Position numbers and translations under genes: made by a program. Below, one piece after another: positions 33,741 to 41,239 of a stretch of DNA of 64,000 nucleotides. The notes beneath the pieces are model-generated. The model was not told the origin of the DNA, did no database searches, and worked only from the letters and a program-made list of their open reading frames with translations. The stretch is from JANYJZ01 sp964523395 (lineage in GTDB: Bacteria > Bacteroidota > Ignavibacteria > UBA10030 > SZUA-254), in contig CAZFXS010000003.1 of assembly GCA_964523395.1 (NCBI GenBank), positions 186,001 through 250,000 on the forward strand, in the 5' to 3' direction. Within the stretch, counting starts at the first letter, position 1; every line of letters starts with the position of its first letter.

Positions 33741-34271
33741 AGTGGTCAAATGTTGATGGTTTTGGGCGCATTGATGTTATTGTCAATGGTAAGTTTATCC
33801 ATTAACACGATGTTTATTGGAAAAACAACAACCATGCTGGATGCGGAAGCAAGTCTGAATGCTATTTCTATCGCGCAGACGATGATTGATGAGATTATGG
33901 TAAAATCTTACGATGCAGCGACGGTATCGTCGAAAATTTTTAACGCGTCTGCGTTCACAGCTCCGGGAAGTTTGGGAGCAAACGGGACGGAAACATCGAA
34001 TGTTCCTCAACCGGACACTTCCAGTCCCTTTAAATCAATCAATAATTACAATGATGTGGACGACTATCACCTCTACCGCAGGACAGTGAACACTCCACGT
34101 CTTGGCAAGTTTACCGTACGGGACAGTGTCTTCTATGTTGTGGAGTCGAATCCAGATCAAAAATCTTTTACACAGACATTCAATAAAAAGATTGTCGTTA
34201 CCATCACTCATCCCAACATGTTACGGCCTTTGCAGATTTCCGATGTTGCTGTTTACAGACGATATTTCTAG
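33738..34271 (+). CDS. minor pilin-like protein A, second copy
   Basis: A 177-residue protein starting MSGQMLMVLGALMLL with the helix directly at the N terminus; GGAG lies about 9 bases before ATG 33738. The segment YNDVDDYHLYRRTVNTPR matches the protein encoded at 21476. It heads a three-gene set (A-B-C) placed between the two motor ATPase genes, tying these proteins to the filament machine. It is probably a minor subunit that starts or tips the filament, like GspI/PilV, but without their leader. Confidence 0.73.
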   Translation: MSGQMLMVLGALMLLSMVSLSINTMFIGKTTTMLDAEASLNAISIAQTMIDEIMVKSYDAATVSSKIFNASAFTAPGSLGANGTETSNVPQPDTSSPFKSINNYNDVDDYHLYRRTVNTPRLGKFTVRDSVFYVVESNPDQKSFTQTFNKKIVVTITHPNMLRPLQISDVAVYRRYF

Positions 34272-34324
34272 GCCTGATGATATTGCAACGAGATCACAAA
34301 AGAATTTAGTGAAGGAAGAGTCGT

Positions 34325-34888
34325 ATGGCAGTAATGATGGATATAATTGGCGCAGCAGTACTTGTCGGTATGCTAATGCTTACCGTAATGAATATAAATA
34401 TCAACATGAATTCAGAAACGTACAGAACTGCCAGTGAGTTTCATACACAAACCGAACTGATTCAGCTTGCACGAATCTTTGAGTTTGACTTATACAAGAT
34501 CGGGTATGCCGTCGCAAAACCTGCTATTATGGCAGCCGATACGTCGTATCTGAAATTCAAGACGAATCTTCTCAATGTTGCAGGTGCACGGGATAGTATT
34601 GAATATATCCTTGGAACACCCGTCACCAGTTCAGTAAACCCCAATGATAAGCATCTCCTACGTATCGAGAATGTCTCGACAGTGTCAATTAGTTATAGTG
34701 TTACGAAATTTAAGCTGGCGTATTACGATGCCGAAGATTCTTTGATGGCAACGCCAGTTTCGAGCACGCTTCGTGACAGCATTCGGTCAATCAGGATTCA
34801 GTTGCGGCTGGAGGGACCCACTATTATTGACGGAGAATATCCTGGCGCGTTCTATGAGAAACTAATCTATCCACGAAATTTGCAGTGA
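34325..34888 (+). CDS. minor pilin-like protein B, second copy
   Basis: A 187-residue protein with an N-terminal helix (MAVMMDIIGAAVLVGML) and a beta-rich head. AAGGAAGAG before ATG 34325 supports the start. IFEFDLYKIGYAVAKP and the YEKLIYPRNLQ end correspond to protein B of the first set. Size and order suggest a GspJ/PilW-like tip subunit. The gene lies 53 bases after A and 9 before C. Confidence 0.73.
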   Translation: MAVMMDIIGAAVLVGMLMLTVMNININMNSETYRTASEFHTQTELIQLARIFEFDLYKIGYAVAKPAIMAADTSYLKFKTNLLNVAGARDSIEYILGTPVTSSVNPNDKHLLRIENVSTVSISYSVTKFKLAYYDAEDSLMATPVSSTLRDSIRSIRIQLRLEGPTIIDGEYPGAFYEKLIYPRNLQ

Positions 34889-34897
34889 GGTGAGAGC

Positions 34898-35914
34898 ATG
34901 GGAAGAATGGCATTGATAATAGTCGTGGGCTTGTCAATAACCCTAGGTGTTGTTGGCTTCAGTCTGAACAGATCAAAGACGGGAACCGTAGAAAATGTTG
35001 CCGGTTTCCATAAGTATACAACCGCGCGCAATATAGCGCATACCGCGGTAAATATGGCGCTCCGGGCGTTGGACCGGAATGATTCGGCCTTTATTGCCAA
35101 TCGTAGCTTGAACGTGAGTGCCATGGGTGGCACTGCGGCAGTATCGTTTACATATCCGAATATGTCATCGCTCGATACGATAGATCTTACAGCAACTTCA
35201 AGATACATGGATACGACCAAGACGATGTCATTGCGATTATACCGTAGGCCCGTCCCATTTCCCACTATTGGTCAGGCAGTCGGATTGCGGGTTCCGAATG
35301 TGGATTTCTCGATGTCCGGTACTCCCAGCATTGACGGCCGTAATCATGATATCAACGGAAATCTGCTTGCAGCAAGTGCAAATGATAAACCGGGTGTGGG
35401 AGTCATCTATGGTCCTGATACCACGGATGTGTTGGGATTCGCGAGCAAAATCAATGGTACGAAGGATGTGGTTTATGATACCACAATTGCTGATCCCGCG
35501 CAGTTTGTCGGAGAATACATCAACGCTGCCGATCGGGTATACACGACCGGTGTGTACGGAAGTAACATGACCTGGGGTTCGGTCACGAGCCCGCAAATCG
35601 TCTACGCAAATGGCGATGTGAAATTCAATGGTAACATTGAGGGATGGGGAATTTTGGTCGTCAACGGGAATCTCACTCTTGCCGGCACATTTAAATTTCA
35701 TGGATTGGTTGTTGCTTATTCAGATTTTTCCATTGATGTAACATTCTCAACCGGAACCCCGGATGTTATCGGTGCGGTACTTATGGCGGGCATCGCGAAC
35801 AGTGATTACATCATGAAGGGCAATAGTAATGTCTCCTACAGCAAGGATGCGCTGGACAAAGCAAAGTTCATTAACAAGCTTCAGGTGTATCGCGTTATGA
35901 GGTGGTACGAGTAG
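34898..35914 (+). CDS. minor pilin-like protein C, second copy
   Basis: A 338-residue protein with MGRMALIIVVGLSITLG as its first helix, then a long helix (YTTARNIAHTAVNMALRAL) and a large beta-rich domain. AGGTGA about 5-6 bases before ATG 34898 fixes the start. DGRNHDINGN and the final RVMRWYE match protein C of the first set. Its length, long helix and last position recall GspK/PilX tip proteins. It closes the operon; a separate promoter follows before the PilT-like gene. Confidence 0.72.
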   Translation: MGRMALIIVVGLSITLGVVGFSLNRSKTGTVENVAGFHKYTTARNIAHTAVNMALRALDRNDSAFIANRSLNVSAMGGTAAVSFTYPNMSSLDTIDLTATSRYMDTTKTMSLRLYRRPVPFPTIGQAVGLRVPNVDFSMSGTPSIDGRNHDINGNLLAASANDKPGVGVIYGPDTTDVLGFASKINGTKDVVYDTTIADPAQFVGEYINAADRVYTTGVYGSNMTWGSVTSPQIVYANGDVKFNGNIEGWGILVVNGNLTLAGTFKFHGLVVAYSDFSIDVTFSTGTPDVIGAVLMAGIANSDYIMKGNSNVSYSKDALDKAKFINKLQVYRVMRWYE

Positions 35915-36034
35915 ATGAAGAAACTCTTGTTTGCTGTTAATACCTTGAGTGTGAAATTTAGCGTAATTCAGGGTATTTTTTTTGGAAAAAAAAGGATTTT
36001 GTGTGATTTAGGCCATATTGAATAACGAAATCTA

Positions 36035-36063
36035 TTGACAAGTGCGGAACTTTTGTATATATT
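36035..36063 (+). promoter_or_regulatory. housekeeping-type promoter before the PilT-like gene
   Basis: TTGACA, 17 bases, TATATT: close to the sigma-70 consensus. It lies about 70 bases before ATG 36132 in an A/T-rich 217-base gap. It would drive the second half of the pilus cluster independently of the sigma-54 pilin promoters. Confidence 0.65.
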
Positions 36064-36131
36064 AGCCGCCGTATTTATATAGAAATATTGGCATTATTTA
36101 AAGTATAACTCGAAATAATTGAATAATTAAC

Positions 36132-37364
36132 ATGGATGAAGCGATTTCCATAATAAAACAGATTGTCAGCAATATACCGGAAACGGCATATGGCGTAGAA
36201 CGCCAGATGCTTATCGGAGACCTTGTTTCGCGGCAATCTCAGGAAGAACGGGTCATAGTCAAGAAGATGTTTGACGGTTTCCTGACACGAATGTTCGAAA
36301 TATCTGCGTCTGACATTGACCTCGGCGGCTTTGGTTCCCAGGGATGTGTCTGGTATCGTATTCATGGTTCAAAGAAGCCGGATACCAGCCTGCCGACTTT
36401 CACATTTGACGAATGCAACGTCCTGCTTCAGACCATTTTGCTGGAGCGTCAACGCCAGTTCCTCTACGAAAATAGAAATCTTGATTTTTCGTATACCGTA
36501 TTTCATCAGGATAAAATGCACCGGTTTCGTGCCGATGTGTACTTTGACCTTGACCAGATCGCGATGAACATGCGCGCGATTAATGCAGTTGTTCGTCCGT
36601 ATAAGAATCTGGATTTTCATGCAAATGTTACAAAGATTGTAAGTCTTGCTCATACCAAGGAAGGTATGATTCTTGTGACCGGAATTACCGGTTCAGGAAA
36701 AAGCTCGACTCTGGACGCCATTCTTGACGCAAATAATCATAGCGTTGATGCGCACTGCGTTATCATAGCGTCGCCGATTGAGTATGTGCATAAATCCGAT
36801 CGCTGCATCATACGTCATAGAGAAGTTGGCCGTGACGTTCTCTCCTTTAAAGAAGGCGCAGTTCAGGCGTTACGGCAAGATCCTGATATTATTATCATCG
36901 GCGAGTTGCGCGATCCTGACACGATTTTGACGGCATTGGAAATTACTGATAGCGGTCATAAAGTATTCTCAACGCTCCATACATCTTCTGCTGTGGAAAG
37001 TATTGACCGTATTATTGGTGAAGTCCCCCCCATTGAACAAGAGCGTGTACGTAACCGGTTGGCGGATATTATTCAGTGCGTCATTTCTCAGAAACTCGTA
37101 CCAAGTCTTGATAAGAAACGTGTGCTTGCGAAAGAAGTCATGATTGCGACACCGTCTGTCAGGGCTGCAATTAAAAATAATAATACAAGTGAAATTTATC
37201 AGATGATGTCGGAATCCGGTGACTTGGGCATGGTCACGATGGAACAGGACTTGAAGCGCCTCTATCTTGCAAAGAAGATATCGCTTGAAACAGCGATGAA
37301 CTTTGCAAACAATAAACGCAGGCTGCAGCAAATTCTGAACCTGGTTCCACAAGGTGAATTATAA
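36132..37364 (+). CDS. PilT-like ATPase
   Basis: A 410-residue motor ATPase with Walker A GITGSGKSS (184-192), Asp box DPDIIIIGELRDPD and the His box STLHTSS. It lacks the four cysteines of PilB and has the short N-terminal domain (SASDIDLGG in place of the usual SDLH segment), so it belongs to the PilT/PilU side. PilT proteins power filament retraction. Its Walker A first residues (GIT) and the N-terminal domain are more diverged than usual. It heads the operon with PilMN, PilOP and secretin genes. Confidence 0.85.
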   Translation: MDEAISIIKQIVSNIPETAYGVERQMLIGDLVSRQSQEERVIVKKMFDGFLTRMFEISASDIDLGGFGSQGCVWYRIHGSKKPDTSLPTFTFDECNVLLQTILLERQRQFLYENRNLDFSYTVFHQDKMHRFRADVYFDLDQIAMNMRAINAVVRPYKNLDFHANVTKIVSLAHTKEGMILVTGITGSGKSSTLDAILDANNHSVDAHCVIIASPIEYVHKSDRCIIRHREVGRDVLSFKEGAVQALRQDPDIIIIGELRDPDTILTALEITDSGHKVFSTLHTSSAVESIDRIIGEVPPIEQERVRNRLADIIQCVISQKLVPSLDKKRVLAKEVMIATPSVRAAIKNNNTSEIYQMMSESGDLGMVTMEQDLKRLYLAKKISLETAMNFANNKRRLQQILNLVPQGEL

Positions 37365-37394
37365 CCTCGAACTTTTACAAGGATAGGATACTTT

Positions 37395-38996
37395 ATGGCC
37401 TCTATGCGAGGAAGTAAATCGAGTGCAATAGGATTGTTTGTCGACGGCTTGGAACTGAAACTTGCCAAGCTTTCCCTAAAACACGGCAAGGTGGTGATCG
37501 ATGAACTGCGCGCCGCCACGTTAGCATCGAAGCTCGAAGAGCGGCAGATTGCCAGCGTGGAAATGGAATCGCTGAGCGAAACCTCTGTGTCGTCGGAAGC
37601 ATTTGCCCTGCCGGCCTCTGAACCCGATGCCGACAGCAATACTGATAATAACAGCGTTCTCCTCGGGCTGCTTGCCAAACATCCGACAAGCAGTTATGTC
37701 CTTGGGTATGCTATCTCTGAGCCGAGTATCTACTATCATACACTCGATAGTGATCACGGACTCAAAGGCAAAAAACTTAAACAGCGGGCTGTGGATGAAC
37801 TGCGCAATGTGCGTTCAGTTCAACCCCCGCTTGATGCAATTGACTTTTTCCCGTCAGCGGAAAAAAATCTGGTTTGCGTTGTCCGTGAAGACGGAATGAC
37901 ATTACTGCGTTCACTTGAAGAGGTGAAACCGTTTTTGGGAAAACATCTCCCCAGAATTCCCCTCATCGAAATTTCCGATGTGGCATTAATGAACCTCGCC
38001 AAGGCGAATTACGGTTTTTCGCCAGATGAAATTACCACGATTATCTATATCGGCGTTGAGTTTACCCGGCTTATTTTCATGAAAGGAACTGAATTCCTCC
38101 ACTTCGCGCCGGTGTTGGGTGAGGGGTACGATTCTTCAAATATTCAAAATACCGTGTACAGCAGATTGCTGCTGGAACAAGACAACATGGGTATCCCGCG
38201 TATCGATAAAGTGCTCCTCGCGGGTGAGAGCCGAAGAATTAATTTTGACGAATTTTTGCGTGAACAACTTTCTGACGTAGAAGTACAGTATCTCCGGACT
38301 CCGGAACTCGATTCCAGTGGTTTACCGGCAGATGTGCAGGAGCAAATTCCTGAATATGCAGTTGCGATAGCGACAGCATGGAAAATGCTGGATGATGACC
38401 ATCCGGCGTTCTATCCCACGAACGTGCTGCCGGAATCAGTCCGTGAAAGCCAGCGTACCTTCAAGCTTGCGTGGCACGGCTATGTTGCATTAGTCCTTGT
38501 ATTTTTATCAACGCTCTTCTTTACGTCGCGATACTCGGAATTACAGCGTGAGGTAGGTGTTAAACAGGGAACACTTGATCAGCTTCAGGAGAAAGTTGCT
38601 GAGAATGACAAATTGAAAGCCGCGATAGCATCACTTAACGATCAAATCGGCAGATATAACGTAGCCCTTGCAGTGTACGACTCGTTGGTGCCGGGCAGTG
38701 ACCGATGGAATAAATCATTGGCGCACCTTGCAAAAGGTGTCGAAGATCTCGGCGCAATCTGGATTACGGAAATGAGGGCACTTGGCGGCGGTTCCATGAG
38801 TATCCAGGGCTATGCGCTGTATCGCGCTCGTATTCCCAGAATCGCGGCACTCTTTGATAACTCAACACTGACAAAAGTCGAGGTAAAAGAGATTCGTGTC
38901 AATTCTCCTTCTGTCTATAACTTTGTTATCACGGTTCCGCCGCAGGAGCAGAAGATTGAATCGACGATTCCGCCCGCAACCGGCGGACAACAATAA
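37395..38996 (+). CDS. PilM-PilN fusion (GspL-like) protein
   Basis: A 533-residue protein. Residues 12-345 look like a PilM/ASKHA cytoplasmic domain (AIGLFVDGLELKLAKL at the start, TTIIYIGVEFTRLIF and VLLAGESRRI later). A single membrane helix lies at about 362-378. Then come a coiled coil (about 380-415) and a periplasmic PilN-like domain (WITEMRALGGGSMSIQGYA). In most type IV pili, PilM and PilN are separate proteins, whereas type II systems have the joined GspL. This gene shows the joined form next to a PilT-like gene and a short secretin. AAGGATAGG supports ATG 37395. Confidence 0.78.
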   Translation: MASMRGSKSSAIGLFVDGLELKLAKLSLKHGKVVIDELRAATLASKLEERQIASVEMESLSETSVSSEAFALPASEPDADSNTDNNSVLLGLLAKHPTSSYVLGYAISEPSIYYHTLDSDHGLKGKKLKQRAVDELRNVRSVQPPLDAIDFFPSAEKNLVCVVREDGMTLLRSLEEVKPFLGKHLPRIPLIEISDVALMNLAKANYGFSPDEITTIIYIGVEFTRLIFMKGTEFLHFAPVLGEGYDSSNIQNTVYSRLLLEQDNMGIPRIDKVLLAGESRRINFDEFLREQLSDVEVQYLRTPELDSSGLPADVQEQIPEYAVAIATAWKMLDDDHPAFYPTNVLPESVRESQRTFKLAWHGYVALVLVFLSTLFFTSRYSELQREVGVKQGTLDQLQEKVAENDKLKAAIASLNDQIGRYNVALAVYDSLVPGSDRWNKSLAHLAKGVEDLGAIWITEMRALGGGSMSIQGYALYRARIPRIAALFDNSTLTKVEVKEIRVNSPSVYNFVITVPPQEQKIESTIPPATGGQQ

Positions 38997-39024
38997 TTGT
39001 GATTAACTATTAACGGAGCGAACA

Positions 39025-39909
39025 GTGTCTTATATCATACGAAATAGCATCGTACTCGGCGTTATCCTCTTCCTTATTCTTGCAGGAGGGATATACTTTA
39101 CCATGTTTTCTCTTCCAAAAAGGATTGAGAAAACGGATGCTGAGATTAAGCGCCTTCAGGACGATTTGCAGAATACTCCCGATCTTGCAAACCAATACAA
39201 TACCACTGCTGCCTTGCTTGATGATATCAAAAAGCGGTGGGAAACGAGAAACAAGGATGTTCCGCCGAAGGACATTACGGGCGAAACGTATGGTTACTTT
39301 AACCGCACAATTGACGTGAGTGGTGAAGTAAAAATGGATATGACGTATGTCGGTCCCAAAGATTTTGGTAACTATGGCTTTAACGTGTATACCCTGAAGG
39401 GCGAAGCGCCGTTCAGCAACTTGTTTAAGTTTATCTGGTTCACAGAAAACGGCCGCCGTCTCTTTAAAATATCCAACCTGGCACTCCGCGGGTATGAATC
39501 TAAAGTCGCGGAAACAGGAGAAACAAAAATCCTCGTTCTCTATGATATGGAGTTGCAGGCATATTATTCCTCCATGCCGGAGCTCAACAATGCACCTGGT
39601 CAATTGAATGTCGTGCCGACCACGCTGACAGGCAATCCGTTCTATCCGCTTATTCTGCGCGAAATACCTCCTCCGCAGGCGGATGAAATTGAAATTGAAC
39701 GGTCTGATTTAAAAGCGGTTATTCCGGGCAAAGCGTTCATTTTAGATCAGTTCCAGAAATCCAGAATTCTTGAAGAAGGTGATCCGGTGTACCTTGGATA
39801 CGTGACAAAGATTTATCCGAACGAAGGAAAGATAGAGTGTTTATTAAATAAAGGCGGTGTCGCCGAACGTTTCGAGCTTACTATACGTGTTGGTCAACCG
39901 ATTAAATAG
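39025..39909 (+). CDS. PilO-like protein with PilP-like C-terminal domain
   Basis: A 294-residue bitopic protein with one membrane helix (about 8-28), a coiled coil (about 31-75) and a ferredoxin-like periplasmic domain as in PilO/GspM. The last 60 residues (VIPGKAFILDQFQ, GDPVYLGYVTKIYPNEGKI) resemble the beta domain of PilP, which links the inner-membrane complex to the secretin. No separate pilP gene is present, so this tail may take its place. The start is GTG 39025 with CGGAG upstream, 28 bases after the PilMN gene. Confidence 0.72.
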   Translation: MSYIIRNSIVLGVILFLILAGGIYFTMFSLPKRIEKTDAEIKRLQDDLQNTPDLANQYNTTAALLDDIKKRWETRNKDVPPKDITGETYGYFNRTIDVSGEVKMDMTYVGPKDFGNYGFNVYTLKGEAPFSNLFKFIWFTENGRRLFKISNLALRGYESKVAETGETKILVLYDMELQAYYSSMPELNNAPGQLNVVPTTLTGNPFYPLILREIPPPQADEIEIERSDLKAVIPGKAFILDQFQKSRILEEGDPVYLGYVTKIYPNEGKIECLLNKGGVAERFELTIRVGQPIK

Positions 39910-39928
39910 CACAATTTACGGAGCTTCC

Positions 39929-41176
39929 ATGAACATCAAATATCTGTTGCTGTTGGTTGTAAGTCTTCTCTTTGTCCAGAGCGTTTCTTCCCAAACCAAG
40001 GAACAGCGGTTACGGACAAAAGGGTATGTAAATCCCCAGGAAATCGTATCGCTTGATTCCACAACCAGAATGGATCAGGCATTCCTTGTCATTAATGAAT
40101 TGAGCAAACAGTTTGCGGGAAAGATTCTTATCGATCTCGAGAAACGCCGTGGCCCCATTGGTGTTTATATTGTGAACCAGCACTGGCGGGATGCGCTTGA
40201 CATGATATTGTCACATAATGGCCTCACTGCCGTCGAAGAATCAGATTTCATCCGGATCATGGCAGCGGGTGCAGCGCCGGTTATGACCGGTTTGGGTTCA
40301 GGAGGCGAGATGAAGGAACCTCCCCCGACACTTGAAAGTCAGGATGTCAAAATTTCCGCGGTATTCTTTTCAACGAACGTCGATAAACTGCAGGACTACG
40401 GTATCAGCTGGGATTTCTTCCGTTCCAAACCGAAGGAACCGGGCATTTCAGGGTATTTAAGCGCAGGGATTGTCCGTGGCGATACATTGTCGTTGATTCC
40501 CCCGACATCTCCGCAACCGTCGCTGAACAGAGCTCTTGGCGTTATCTCGTCACCGCCGGAATTTAAATTTGCCAACATCGACGCGTTGGTGAAGTTCTTC
40601 GGTTCAAATCAGCTTGGTGAAGTTATCACCAGTCCGGAAGTTGTTGTCCGGAACGGAAAAAAAGGTAAAATCCAGGTTGGTAAAAATATCTTTATAACCA
40701 CAAGAGATATCGCCGGTAACCCCATCGCACAGCAGGTTCAAACCGGAACCATCATTGACGTAAGTCCGATGATTTACACTCAAAACGATACCAATTTTAT
40801 TTACCTCGATCTGAACATCGAACAAAGCGATGCGAATACAGGTCAAACAGGCGTGGAAATTAACAAAGCATCTGTCACCACGCACGCGTTGCTCTACGAC
40901 GGTGAAGAGAGTGCTATCGGTGGACTCTACACGACTTCTGAAACCCAGGTCAGGGAAGGAATTCCTGTCCTGAAGGATTTGCCGGGATGGTTCTTTGGCT
41001 TGCGCTATCTCTTTGGTTCTGAAAGCACCACCAAGACCAAGAATGAACTGATTGTGCTTCTCAAGGCTGAATTGTTGCATCCCATCAGGGATCGTATTGC
41101 CAATCCCACGATGAAGCAGGAACAGCTCTTGAATGAAAAACGGAATGAATTCAAACAGGAATTTGAGAAGAAGTAA
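39929..41176 (+). CDS. short PilQ/GspD-like secretin
   Basis: A 415-residue outer-membrane secretin from ATG 39929 (a 24-codon longer frame overlaps the previous gene and is rejected). A signal peptide (about 1-22) is followed by one N0/STN-like domain (about 35-110). The secretin core runs from about 200 to 395 with VITSPEVVVRNGK, GTIIDVSPMI, EESAIGGLY and the VPVLKDLPGWFFGLRYLF signature. The usual chain of N1-N3 or AMIN domains is reduced. It should form the pore for the filament. It follows the PilOP gene by 19 bases. Confidence 0.87.
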   Translation: MNIKYLLLLVVSLLFVQSVSSQTKEQRLRTKGYVNPQEIVSLDSTTRMDQAFLVINELSKQFAGKILIDLEKRRGPIGVYIVNQHWRDALDMILSHNGLTAVEESDFIRIMAAGAAPVMTGLGSGGEMKEPPPTLESQDVKISAVFFSTNVDKLQDYGISWDFFRSKPKEPGISGYLSAGIVRGDTLSLIPPTSPQPSLNRALGVISSPPEFKFANIDALVKFFGSNQLGEVITSPEVVVRNGKKGKIQVGKNIFITTRDIAGNPIAQQVQTGTIIDVSPMIYTQNDTNFIYLDLNIEQSDANTGQTGVEINKASVTTHALLYDGEESAIGGLYTTSETQVREGIPVLKDLPGWFFGLRYLFGSESTTKTKNELIVLLKAELLHPIRDRIANPTMKQEQLLNEKRNEFKQEFEKK

Positions 41177-41239
41177 GCGATGATGCATACTCACGGATTT
41201 GAAGACGAACAATTACGTTTATCCCAAAGGATTGTACAT

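Noticed and set aside
39010..39603. 197-codon minus-strand frame opposite the PilO-like gene
   Set aside because: Shadow of a gene whose position and motifs are well supported.
40604..41212. 202-codon minus-strand frame opposite the secretin
   Set aside because: Antisense to the secretin core, no motif, no ribosome binding site.
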